Source: Defluviitaleaceae bacterium (GTDB lineage Bacteria; Bacillota; Clostridia; Lachnospirales; WQUN01). Taken from it: DNA of 14,551 nucleotides. The stretch spans positions 1 through 14,551 of the forward strand of contig WRDG01000035.1 of NCBI GenBank assembly GCA_009783525.1. Reading direction: 5' to 3'. Under the pieces are notes generated by a model, which was given only the letters and a program-made list of their open reading frames with translations, was not told the DNA's origin and ran no database searches. Shown here one piece after another: positions 1 through 6,612 of this stretch. The first letter of the stretch is position 1. Every line of letters starts with the position of its first letter. Made by a program: the position numbers and the translations under genes.

Positions 1-443
1 ATTGGTTTTGATTCTGACTGTGGAGCGTTCATAGAACAAAAATTACTTTTCAACGGGTCTTTACCAATTCTTTTTTAAGTAAGAATTTGGTACGACCGGC
101 GCTTCAAAGTAATTTTTGTTCTGTTTGTCAGAATTGGTTTTGATTCTGACTGTGGAGCGTTCATAGAACAAAAATTACTTTTCAACGGGTCTTTACCAAT
201 TCTTTTTTAAGTAAGAATTTGGTAAGACCGGCGCTTCAAAGTAATTTTTGTTCTATTTGTCAGAATTGGTTTTGATTCTGACTGTGGAGCGTTCATAGAA
301 CAAAAATTACTTTTCAACGGGTCTTTGCCAATTCTTTTTTAAGTAAGAATTTGGTACGACCGGCGCTTCAAAGAATTACTTGTTCTGTGTAGAAGCTTTC
401 ACAGAACAAGTAATACTTTTCAGCGGGTCTTTACCAATTCTTA
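1..443. repeat. Tandem array of 132-bp hairpin-forming repeats
   Basis: Units start at 1, 133 and 265 with an exact 132-bp period. Units 1 and 2 differ at only two bases in my reading. Each unit carries a long imperfect inverted repeat: in unit 1, AGAACAAAAATTACTTT (33-49) pairs perfectly with 106-122, and inside it ACCAATTCTT (63-72) faces AAGAATTTGGT (81-91), flanked by GGTC and GACC. A second short hairpin spans each unit junction (GTCAGAAT facing ATTCTGAC). From about 371 the third unit passes into a diverged, shortened copy ending near 443. There is no open reading frame of note. The array begins at or before base 1, so its true length is unknown. It lies just downstream of the minus-strand tRNA-Gln. 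It resembles REP/BIME-like or MITE-like DNA, but I do not recognise the family. Confidence 0.95.
372..443. repeat. Diverged terminal copy of the hairpin repeat
   Basis: The inverted repeat ATTACTTGTTCTGTG / CACAGAACAAGTAAT, with a loop of about 10 bases, replaces the junction hairpin of the array. Its right arm continues as a diverged version of the unit's left half (AGAACAAGTAATACTTTTC, then GCGGGTCTTTACCAATTCTT). The copy ends 3-4 bases before the 3' end of the tRNA gene, so it is either truncated there or the tRNA end marks the array boundary. Read on the minus strand, this stem would be the first structure met by a transcript leaving the tRNA, and it could act in termination or 3' processing. 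It has no clear U-tract. Confidence 0.8.
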
Positions 444-446
444 CAA

Positions 447-518
447 TTAGGCAGGAGGGATTCGAACCCCCGCGTGACAGGGTCAGAGCCTGTTGCCTTA
501 CCGCTTGGCGACTGCCCA
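447..518 (-). tRNA. tRNA-Gln (anticodon CUG)
   Basis: Read on the minus strand, the 72-nt cloverleaf has a 7-bp acceptor stem (TGGGCAG with CTGCCTA, one G-U pair), a D arm with AAGCGGTAA, and an anticodon stem ACAGG/CCTGT closing the loop CTCTGAC. That gives anticodon CUG for codon CAG. The T arm is GGGGG-TTCGAAT-CCCTC. The discriminator base is A. CCA is not encoded, because TTG follows, so it would be added by the CCA-adding enzyme. The weak first pair (U-A) is a usual trait of glutamine tRNAs. Confidence 0.95.
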
Positions 519-533
519 ATGACTTCGCGAATG

Positions 534-562
534 AATTTACATATATCGGCGGCGCATGTCAA
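534..562 (-). promoter_or_regulatory. Promoter of tRNA-Gln
   Basis: On the minus strand a perfect TTGACA -35 box (557-562) is followed by a 17-bp spacer and TAAATT (534-539) as the -10 box. This places the start of transcription roughly 8-10 bases upstream of the mature tRNA 5' end at 518. The -35 lies inside the palindrome at 554-567. Confidence 0.65.
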
Positions 563-567
563 CATGC
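554..567. promoter_or_regulatory. Palindrome between divergent tRNA-Gln and uvrB
   Basis: GCATGT-CA-ACATGC is a 14-bp dyad with perfect 6-bp arms. It overlaps the -35 box of the tRNA promoter and lies about 32 bp upstream of the uvrB -10 box. It could be an operator serving one or both genes, but it does not match the Gram-positive LexA box (GAAC-N4-GTTC), and a chance palindrome is possible. Confidence 0.3.
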
Positions 568-598
568 AAATAGAATGCGGCGGCACGCAATTTTTTTG

Positions 599-604
599 TA
601 TAAT
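599..604 (+). promoter_or_regulatory. -10 box of the uvrB promoter
   Basis: A perfect TATAAT lies 27 bp upstream of the uvrB start codon and is preceded by a T-run. No convincing -35 hexamer sits 16-18 bp upstream, so the promoter may need an activator or use the upstream T-rich DNA. Transcription would start near 611, giving a leader of about 20 nt. Confidence 0.5.
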
Positions 605-630
605 GCGTTTGCGTACACTTCGGAGGGATC

Positions 631-2625
631 ATGTTGAGAGAAAACAAACCGTTTGAGCTCGTGTCGGGATTTAAACCGGCGGGCGACCAGCCGCAGGCGA
701 TCGCCGCGTTGGTCAAAGGATTTAAGGACGGGCTTAAATTTCAAACGCTGCTTGGAGTCACGGGTTCGGGCAAAACATTTACCATGGCGAACGTCATTTC
801 CGAGCTGCAGCGGCCCACGCTCGTGATGGCGCACAACAAAACGCTGGCCGCGCAGCTTTACAGCGAGTTCAAAGAATTTTTTCCGCACAACGCGGTAGAA
901 TATTTCGTAAGTTACTACGATTATTTTCAACCGGAAGCCTACATCCCATCGACGGACACGTTCATCGAAAAGGATTCCGCAATAAACGAAGAGATCGACA
1001 AGCTGAGGCACTCGGCGACTACCGCGCTGTTCGAACGGCGCGACGTTATAATTATTTCGAGCGTGTCGTGCATATACGGTCTCGGCGACCCGGACGAATA
1101 CAGCGACCTCACCCTTACGCTCCGCGTGGGCATGGAGCGCGACCGCGACCATGTGCTGCGGAAGCTCGTCGCCATCCAATACAACCGCAACGACATCGCG
1201 TTTCAACGGGGCACGTTCAGGGTCAGGGGGGACGTGGTGGAAATATTTCCCGCAAATTCTTCCGAAATTGCCCTGCGCGTCGAATTTTTCGGCGACGAGA
1301 TCGAGCGCATCGCGGAAATTCACGCGCTTACCGGCGAACCGGTCGCGCAGCGTAACCAAATAACAATTTTTCCCGCGTCGCATTTTGTTACGGGACGCGA
1401 AAAAATGGAATACGCCATCGCAAAAATTGAGGCGGAGCTTAAAGACCGCATCGACGAATTAAAATCGGAAGACAAGTTGCTTGAGGCGCAGAGGATTTTG
1501 CAGCGTACGAAGTATGACGTCGAAATGATGCGCGAAGTGGGTTTTTGTTCCGGGATTGAAAATTATTCGCTGCATTTGGCGGGGCGCGAACCCGGCAGCA
1601 CGCCGCACACGCTTATCGATTATTTCCCGCGGGATTTTTTGATTATCGCGGACGAGTCGCATGTAACGATACCGCAGGTTCGCGGGATGTACGAAGGCGA
1701 CCGCTCGCGCAAAAGCACGCTCGTGGAATTCGGTTTTAGGCTGCCGTCGGCGATGGACAACAGGCCGCTTCGCTTCGACGAATTTGAAAAGAAGATAAAT
1801 CAAATGCTTTTCGTTTCCGCGACGCCGGCCGCATATGAGGACGCGCACGCAGATTTTTCTATCGAGCAGGTCATACGCCCGACAGGGCTTATCGACCCGG
1901 AGGTTATCGTCAAGCCGGTAAAAGGGCAGATAGACGACCTCATAAGCGAAATAAACGCGACCACACAAAAAAAGCAAAAAATTCTCGTGACGACTCTCAC
2001 AAAAAAAATGGCGGAGGACCTTACTTCATACTTAAAAGATACGGGCATACGGGTGAGGTACCTCCATTCGGACATCGACACGCTTGAGCGGCTCGAAATA
2101 ATACGAGACCTGCGGCTCGATCATTTTGATGTGCTGGTGGGGATAAACCTGTTAAGAGAAGGCCTCGACATACCGGAGTGTTCGCTCGTCGCCGTGCTGG
2201 ACGCCGACAAGGAAGGTTTTTTGCGGTCGGGCACTTCGCTTATCCAAACGATAGGACGCGCCGCACGTAACGTCGAGGGCCGCGTCGTGATGTACGCCGA
2301 CCGGATGACGGATTCCATGCACAAGGCCATAAACGAAACCAACCGGCGCCGCCGGCTGCAGGAAGAATTTAACCGCGAAAACAACATCATACCCGTTTCA
2401 ATCGTCAAAGAAGTGCGTGAGATTATACAGTCGTCTGTGACGCAGGAAGAAAAGCAAAAGCTCGGGCTGGCAAAAGACCCCGAATCGATGAGCCGCGACG
2501 AGATCGTCGCCGCCGTAAAAAAATTGGAAAAAGAAATGCGCAGCGCCGCGGCGGATCTTTTGTTCGAACGCGCGGCAGCGCTTAGAGATGAGATAATTAA
2601 AATGAGAAAAGCAATGGACGAATAA
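631..2625 (+). CDS. uvrB: Excinuclease ABC subunit B (UvrB)
   Basis: UvrB is the DNA-damage verification helicase of nucleotide excision repair. It is loaded by UvrA, then recruits UvrC to cut on both sides of the lesion; it is cytoplasmic. The 664-residue length is normal. Visible features in order are Walker A GVTGSGKT (42-49), the tyrosine-rich beta-hairpin YYDYFQPEAYIP (95-106) that is inserted between DNA strands, the DESH box (341-344), SATP (396-399), helicase motif VI QTIGRAARN (539-547), and a C-terminal UVR/UvrC-binding motif at about 625-655. The start is supported by GGAGGG at 622-627, with a tight 3-nt spacing to ATG; a TTG one codon later would be better spaced but is less likely. 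It is the first gene of a probable operon with the polyphosphate phosphotransferase (65-bp gap) and radC. No motif is missing. Confidence 0.97.
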   Translation: MLRENKPFELVSGFKPAGDQPQAIAALVKGFKDGLKFQTLLGVTGSGKTFTMANVISELQRPTLVMAHNKTLAAQLYSEFKEFFPHNAVEYFVSYYDYFQPEAYIPSTDTFIEKDSAINEEIDKLRHSATTALFERRDVIIISSVSCIYGLGDPDEYSDLTLTLRVGMERDRDHVLRKLVAIQYNRNDIAFQRGTFRVRGDVVEIFPANSSEIALRVEFFGDEIERIAEIHALTGEPVAQRNQITIFPASHFVTGREKMEYAIAKIEAELKDRIDELKSEDKLLEAQRILQRTKYDVEMMREVGFCSGIENYSLHLAGREPGSTPHTLIDYFPRDFLIIADESHVTIPQVRGMYEGDRSRKSTLVEFGFRLPSAMDNRPLRFDEFEKKINQMLFVSATPAAYEDAHADFSIEQVIRPTGLIDPEVIVKPVKGQIDDLISEINATTQKKQKILVTTLTKKMAEDLTSYLKDTGIRVRYLHSDIDTLERLEIIRDLRLDHFDVLVGINLLREGLDIPECSLVAVLDADKEGFLRSGTSLIQTIGRAARNVEGRVVMYADRMTDSMHKAINETNRRRRLQEEFNRENNIIPVSIVKEVREIIQSSVTQEEKQKLGLAKDPESMSRDEIVAAVKKLEKEMRSAAADLLFERAAALRDEIIKMRKAMDE

Positions 2626-2690
2626 GCAAGCCGTTTATTTCAATTATTTTTGTGCTAAACTAAAAAAAACTCTTAAAAAAGAGGTGCCCG

Positions 2691-4223
2691 ATGCTGAACA
2701 AAGTGGACGCGAACCGTCAAACGGACAGCAAGGAATACAAATCTGAAATGAAGACACTCGAAAAACAAATGACCGCGCTTCAGGAATCGATACAACAATT
2801 GCAAATACCGACCGTAATAGTTTTTGAAGGTTGGGGTGCGTCCGGCAAAGGCACGCAGATAGCAAGAGTTGTCTATCCCTGGGATCCGCGGTTTTTTAAT
2901 GTATACACGATGGACAAGGTGACCGAAGACATGCGGATGAGGCCGTTCCTTTGGCCGTACTGGACGCGGACGCCGGCGCGCGGGCGCATCAGCATTTACG
3001 ATAAAAGCTGGCACCGAATAATGCTGCCCGACCGCACGGGCAAGTGGAAAACCGCCGTGAGCGGCAGCCCGGATCTGCTGTACGATATAAACGCGTTCGA
3101 AAAACAATTGACCGACGACGGCGTATTGATAGTAAAACTTTTTTTGCATATATCAAAAGACGAGCAAAAAAACCGGCTCAAAGAATTGGAAAAAAATTCT
3201 GAAACCGCATGGCGCGTAGACGAAAAAGACTGGGAGCAGAACAAAAACTACGACCAGCACCTGGCGCATTTCAGCCAAATGCTGCAGCGCACGAACACAT
3301 CGGAATCGCCGTGGCACATAGTAGAGTCAAACGACAGGAAGTTTGCGGTCATAAAAATATACAAAATAATTATTTCCAGCGTGCAAAAGGCCGCAGAAAA
3401 ATTAATGCAAACAAACAAGCTTGTGCATGCGGAACCGCCCAAATACACCGGCAAAAAATTTTTACATTCGGTTTATATAAAAAACGAAAATGACAATGAA
3501 AATGCGGAAAAGCAAAAAAGAAAAAAATCTTCTTCGCAGGGAACCATAACGGAAAAAGAATACAGGGATAAGTTAGAGCTCTACCAAAAAAATATTTCGG
3601 CGCTGGGGCACAGGATGTACATCAAGAGGCGGCCGGTCGTCATCGTATACGAAGGCTGGGACGCGGCGGGCAAGGGCGGCAACATCAAACGGCTCACGGA
3701 GGAGCTCGACCCGCGCTGCTACGAAGTGATCCCGATCGGGCCGCCGTCGCAAACGGAGCTGTCGAATCATTATCTTTGGAGGTTTTATAATAAAATTCCC
3801 AAAGACGGACATTTTGCGATATTCGACCGTTCATGGTACGGACGCATTTTGGTCGAACGGGTAGAACAGCTCACGCCCGTTCCGGTTTGGCAGCGGGCGT
3901 ATCAGGAAATTAATGAAATGGAAGCGCACATGTACCATCACGGCGCGATTATTTTTAAATTTTGGATGCACATAGACCGCGACGAACAATTGCGCAGGTT
4001 TAGGGCGCGTGAAGCGGACCCGCTCAAGCAGCACAAGATCACCGAAGACGATTGGCGCAACCGCAGCAAATGGGACTTGTACGAAGAAGCGGCGGACGAA
4101 ATGATTTTAAAAACAAATACACCGTTTGCGCCGTGGACAATAATAGAGTCAAACAATAAAAAAACCGCGCGAATAAAAGTTTTGGAAACTGTTGCGGCTA
4201 CGTTGGACAACGCGCTCCGATGA
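2691..4223 (+). CDS. pap: Two-domain PPK2 (polyphosphate:AMP phosphotransferase)
   Basis: The 510-residue protein has two tandem PPK2 kinase domains (about 35-245 and 290-505) joined by a charged, Lys-rich linker (about 262-290). This layout is that of class II PPK2, whose characterised members phosphorylate AMP to ADP with polyphosphate. The C-terminal domain has the canonical Walker A EGWDAAGKG (321-329) and the Walker B/lid segment IFDRSWYGR (377-385). The N-terminal domain carries EGWGASGKG (46-54) and IYDKSWHR (102-109), so its Walker A Asp is Gly and its DR is DK. This suggests catalysis by the C-terminal half and a structural or regulatory role for the N-terminal half. GAGGTG at 2681-2686 precedes the ATG. 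A small hairpin CTCTT-AAAA-AAGAG (2670-2683) overlaps that site. The stop codon overlaps the radC start (ATGA). The substrate (AMP rather than a nucleoside diphosphate) is inferred from architecture. Confidence 0.88.
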   Translation: MLNKVDANRQTDSKEYKSEMKTLEKQMTALQESIQQLQIPTVIVFEGWGASGKGTQIARVVYPWDPRFFNVYTMDKVTEDMRMRPFLWPYWTRTPARGRISIYDKSWHRIMLPDRTGKWKTAVSGSPDLLYDINAFEKQLTDDGVLIVKLFLHISKDEQKNRLKELEKNSETAWRVDEKDWEQNKNYDQHLAHFSQMLQRTNTSESPWHIVESNDRKFAVIKIYKIIISSVQKAAEKLMQTNKLVHAEPPKYTGKKFLHSVYIKNENDNENAEKQKRKKSSSQGTITEKEYRDKLELYQKNISALGHRMYIKRRPVVIVYEGWDAAGKGGNIKRLTEELDPRCYEVIPIGPPSQTELSNHYLWRFYNKIPKDGHFAIFDRSWYGRILVERVEQLTPVPVWQRAYQEINEMEAHMYHHGAIIFKFWMHIDRDEQLRRFRAREADPLKQHKITEDDWRNRSKWDLYEEAADEMILKTNTPFAPWTIIESNNKKTARIKVLETVAATLDNALR

Positions 4224-4951
4224 GCGTCGGAAAAAAAACCGCGCCGGAGCAAAAAGACGCGGAAATAAAAAACATTCACGAAGGCAGGCGCGAGCGCATC
4301 AGGCAGCGCTATATCGAAAACGGTTTGGAAAATTTCGCGGAGCACGAGGTTTTAGAATTTTTATTGTTTTACTGTTATCCGCAGCGCGACACAAACGCGA
4401 TCGCACATAAAATGATGGATGAATTCGGGAGCCTGCACAATTTGATGGAAGCCGGCATAAAAACGGTAATGCAAAAATGCGGTGTGAGCGAAAACGTGGC
4501 CGTGCTTGTCAGCTTGGTGCCCAAGCTCGCGAACAGATATTTCAGAAGCAAATGGGACCGCAAAGTCGTATTCGAAAGCGGCGAAACAGCAGGCGAATAC
4601 GCGGCCGCGCTGTATGTGGGGATGACCAACGAAGCGTTCCATGTTATATGCCTCGACAAGCAGAAGCGGCTCAATTACGTCGCGTGCATTTCGGAGGGCA
4701 CCATCGACGAATCCGCAGCGTACCCGCGTGAAATAGTTAACGCCGTTATGACGCATCAAGCGGCGGCCGTTATACTCGCGCACAACCACCCCGGCGGTAC
4801 GGCAAGACCATCGCAGCAGGACAACGCGGCGACTGCGCGTATCGTCGAGGGTTTAAAATTTATTAACGTCGCGGTTGCGGATCACATAATTGTTGCGGGC
4901 GGGCAGTATTTCAGCTACGCCTCGCGCGGGCTGTACGTCGAAGGTTATTAA
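4220..4951 (+). CDS. radC: RadC family JAMM/MPN-domain protein
   Basis: The 243-residue protein of the RadC (UPF0758) family has an N-terminal helix-hairpin-helix-like region (about 20-105) and a C-terminal JAMM metalloprotease-like domain (about 118-240). The zinc-binding signature HNHPGG...D is seen at H188, H190 and D201, in the context ILAHNHPGGTARPSQQD. The name is historical and the biochemical role is not established. The segment normally reading EE-I-S-x-GT reads AC-I-S-EGT here (155-161), so the usual glutamate pair is absent and E159 lies close by. I recall this SEGT form from clostridial relatives. The start codon overlaps the previous stop (ATGA, 4220-4223) and has no good Shine-Dalgarno sequence, so it is probably translated by coupling. 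Confidence 0.88.
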   Translation: MSVGKKTAPEQKDAEIKNIHEGRRERIRQRYIENGLENFAEHEVLEFLLFYCYPQRDTNAIAHKMMDEFGSLHNLMEAGIKTVMQKCGVSENVAVLVSLVPKLANRYFRSKWDRKVVFESGETAGEYAAALYVGMTNEAFHVICLDKQKRLNYVACISEGTIDESAAYPREIVNAVMTHQAAAVILAHNHPGGTARPSQQDNAATARIVEGLKFINVAVADHIIVAGGQYFSYASRGLYVEGY

Positions 4952-4966
4952 TTAAAGGTTCATCGA

Positions 4967-4995
4967 TTGATTTTAAAAATGTTGTATGCAATAAT
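4967..4995 (+). promoter_or_regulatory. Candidate promoter of the Gfo/Idh/MocA gene
   Basis: TTGATT (4967-4972, 4 of 6 to consensus), a 17-bp spacer and AATAAT (4990-4995, 5 of 6) form a plausible sigma-A promoter. The -10 lies in the loop of the 4979-5007 inverted repeat, a common arrangement for repressor operators. It would give a leader of about 30 nt with AAAGGA before the ATG. Confidence 0.35.
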
Positions 4996-5016
4996 CGCAT
5001 GCAACATATTTTTTTT
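4979..5016 (+). terminator. Hairpin plus T-run after radC
   Basis: ATGTTGTATGC (4979-4989) and GCATGCAACAT (4997-5007) pair over 10 of 11 positions around a 7-base loop, followed by A and nine T. This has the form of a Rho-independent terminator for the uvrB-pap-radC operon, 27 bp after the radC stop. The stem is only moderately GC-rich. The same dyad brackets a possible -10 element (AATAAT, 4990-4995), so it may instead, or also, be an operator for the gene at 5033. Confidence 0.6.
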
Positions 5017-5032
5017 GCAAAGGATGGTATAC

Positions 5033-6109
5033 ATGCCGTTAAAGGTAGGCATCGTTGGAATGGGCGGTATCGGAAACGGTCACGCAAGCTGTTATAAAAA
5101 CGATTCACTCGCGGAGCTCGTCGCGGTTTGCGACGTAGTGAAAGCGAAGGCGGACAAGTCCGCGGAAGAATTCGGCGTAAAGGCTTATTACAGCCTCAAA
5201 GAAATGTTAAAAGCGCATCCCGAGCTCGATGTCGTCGACGTGACGACGTCAGGCTACGAAAACGGCGGCTGGCACTATCTGCCCGCGATGGAAGCGCTCG
5301 ACGCGGGCAAGAACGTGCTTGTCGAAAAGCCGATGTCGAACGAGGTAACGGAAGCGCGCGAAATGGTCGCGTTCGCAAAGCAAAAGGATTTGTATTTGGG
5401 CTGCAACCTCAACCATTTCTTCACGCAGACTGCGGACAGAGCGCTTTCATATATGGCCGAAGGCAAAATCGGCGAGCCGGTTTACCTGCTGCAAAAAATG
5501 GGGTTCTCCGGCGGCGAGGCAGGCTACGGCGGAAAGCAGTCGCCCCGTTGGGACAGGCCGTACTCGCATGTCAAAGCGTTCCTTGCGCATCCGTTTTCGA
5601 TCCTGCGCCGTTTCGGCGGGAACATCACGCACATACAGGCTTTTTTGACAAAGCCCGGCGTCCGCAAATCCGCGGGCGACCTCATGCTCTCCATCAACAG
5701 CGTGAACATGATGTTTGAAAACGGAGCGGTCGGCTATCTTTTGAGCCAGCGCGGCGACGCGCACTTCGGGCTCGGCGGATGGTGGAGCTTCGAAATGGCG
5801 GGGACCAAAGGAACGTTCTGCATAGAGAACTGCGTCGAAAAAATGACATACTGGACAGTCGGGCAGGAACCCGAAGTTTACGACACCGGCATAACAGACT
5901 TTGGGGCAACGTTCCCGTCGCGCATACACGCTTACCTCGAAGACGTAACTAACGGCGTGTCCAAACAATTTATCCGCGCATCGGGCTACGACGCGCTCGC
6001 CACGCTCGAGTATACATTCGCGGTAATCGAGTCGTACGAAAACGGCGGCGCCATGGTAAGGCCGCACCCGCTGCCAAACCGCCACGGCGACCCGTCTGTC
6101 GTTTGGTAA
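5033..6109 (+). CDS. Gfo/Idh/MocA-family oxidoreductase
   Basis: This is a predicted NAD(P)-dependent sugar or polyol dehydrogenase of 358 residues, the usual size. The N-terminal Rossmann domain has GIVGMGGIGNGH with the G9-x-G11-x-x-G14 fingerprint, and EKP at 98-100 carries the lysine typical of this superfamily. The C-terminal alpha/beta domain runs from about 125. At the usual D-x-x-x-H catalytic motif my alignment gives A182-x-x-x-H186 followed by PFSILRRFGG, so the histidine is kept but the aspartate and the following H-x-x-D aspartate appear lost. Activity may be altered, or my alignment may be off. I chose ATG 5033 because AAAGGA (5019-5024) precedes it by 8 nt; the frame stays open upstream to a TTG at 4967, but that would run through the hairpin. 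The ASRT-family gene follows 67 bp later, possibly co-transcribed. The substrate is unknown. Confidence 0.85.
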   Translation: MPLKVGIVGMGGIGNGHASCYKNDSLAELVAVCDVVKAKADKSAEEFGVKAYYSLKEMLKAHPELDVVDVTTSGYENGGWHYLPAMEALDAGKNVLVEKPMSNEVTEAREMVAFAKQKDLYLGCNLNHFFTQTADRALSYMAEGKIGEPVYLLQKMGFSGGEAGYGGKQSPRWDRPYSHVKAFLAHPFSILRRFGGNITHIQAFLTKPGVRKSAGDLMLSINSVNMMFENGAVGYLLSQRGDAHFGLGGWWSFEMAGTKGTFCIENCVEKMTYWTVGQEPEVYDTGITDFGATFPSRIHAYLEDVTNGVSKQFIRASGYDALATLEYTFAVIESYENGGAMVRPHPLPNRHGDPSVVW

Positions 6110-6135
6110 AAAAAGCAAAAAGAAAGGCGCGGACA

Positions 6136-6141
6136 TATAAT
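6136..6141 (+). promoter_or_regulatory. Possible -10 box before the ASRT-like gene
   Basis: A perfect TATAAT lies 35 bp upstream of the ATG at 6177, but no -35 box is visible at the right distance. The gene may be read from this site, from the upstream gene, or both. Confidence 0.3.
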
Positions 6142-6176
6142 CAAACGATTTTTTGTGTGACGCGAACGGTAAGCAA

Positions 6177-6542
6177 ATGAAAAAAGCAGGAAAAAAATTA
6201 TGGTTCATTGCGGACGCCTACTACGATTCGCAGTCAAACCACCAGCCCAGCCACGAATCCGTATGCGTGCTCAACACCTCCGAAGTAAACGCTGTTATAA
6301 CAATGACGCTCTACTTCGAAGACCGGCCTAAAATGAAGGGCTTCGTTTCGCATTGCAAAGCGGGCAGGACGCATCACATCCGCATGGACAAAATAAAATC
6401 AAAAAGCGGCGAGCCCGTCCCGCAGGACACGCCCTACGCAATCGTTGTCGAAAGCGACGTCCCCGTCGTCGTGCAGTACACGCGGCTCGACACGGCGCAG
6501 GCGGAAATGGCGCTCATGACTACAATGGGTTATTCGGAATAA
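6177..6542 (+). CDS. ASRT-family protein (sensory rhodopsin transducer-like)
   Basis: A small cytoplasmic protein of 121 residues that I recognise as the Anabaena sensory rhodopsin transducer family (Pfam ASRT). The family marks are SHESVCVLNT (25-34), YFEDRP (46-51), the GRTHHIRMD segment (63-71), and the C-terminal block with ESDVPVVVQYTRLDTAQAE (92-110) ending in LMTTMGY. Family structures are beta-sandwich tetramers, and comparative work has predicted a small-molecule, perhaps sugar, binding role. No rhodopsin gene is present here, so signalling from light is unlikely. The position after a Gfo/Idh/MocA oxidoreductase fits a carbohydrate link, but the function is unproven. ATG 6177 is chosen because it gives the family length; the Shine-Dalgarno sequence is weak (GGTAAG). 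A TTG at 6153 would add eight unsupported residues. Confidence 0.85.
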   Translation: MKKAGKKLWFIADAYYDSQSNHQPSHESVCVLNTSEVNAVITMTLYFEDRPKMKGFVSHCKAGRTHHIRMDKIKSKSGEPVPQDTPYAIVVESDVPVVVQYTRLDTAQAEMALMTTMGYSE

Positions 6543-6560
6543 AAAATAAATTGATAAAAC

Positions 6561-6597
6561 GCTAAAAAACCCCCGCGATATCGCGGGGGTTTTTAGC
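6561..6597. terminator. Bidirectional terminator between convergent genes
   Basis: A perfect 20-bp GC-rich palindrome (6570-6589, arms CCCCCGCGAT and ATCGCGGGGG) is flanked by an A-run on the left and a T-run on the right. The whole element is symmetric from GCTAAAAAA to TTTTTAGC. It can stop transcription of the ASRT-like gene from the left and of the RyR-domain gene from the right (stop codon at 6613). Confidence 0.95.
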
Positions 6598-6612
6598 GCA
6601 GCAAAACTTATA

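Noticed and set aside
1..443. CRISPR array
   Set aside because: The period is 132 bp and the whole period is repeated; there are no unique spacers between short repeats.
1..443. Integron attC sites
   Set aside because: The size and imperfect palindromes are suggestive, but no pair of RYYYAAC and GTTRRRY core sites brackets the hairpins, and no cassette ORFs or integrase are present.
554..567. LexA (SOS) box before uvrB
   Set aside because: The dyad GCATGTCAACATGC does not contain GAAC-N4-GTTC; kept only as an unassigned palindrome.
559..1383. 274-codon minus-strand ORF inside uvrB
   Set aside because: It is antisense to a complete, motif-verified uvrB, and its sequence is low-complexity and rich in Arg and Val, as expected of a shadow frame.
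4967..5032. Upstream TTG start for the oxidoreductase
   Set aside because: It would translate the hairpin and T-run into a hydrophobic extension; ATG 5033 has a well-spaced AAAGGA and matches the family N-terminus.
5447..6208. 253-codon minus-strand ORF opposite the oxidoreductase gene
   Set aside because: It is antisense to a well-supported gene and resembles no family.
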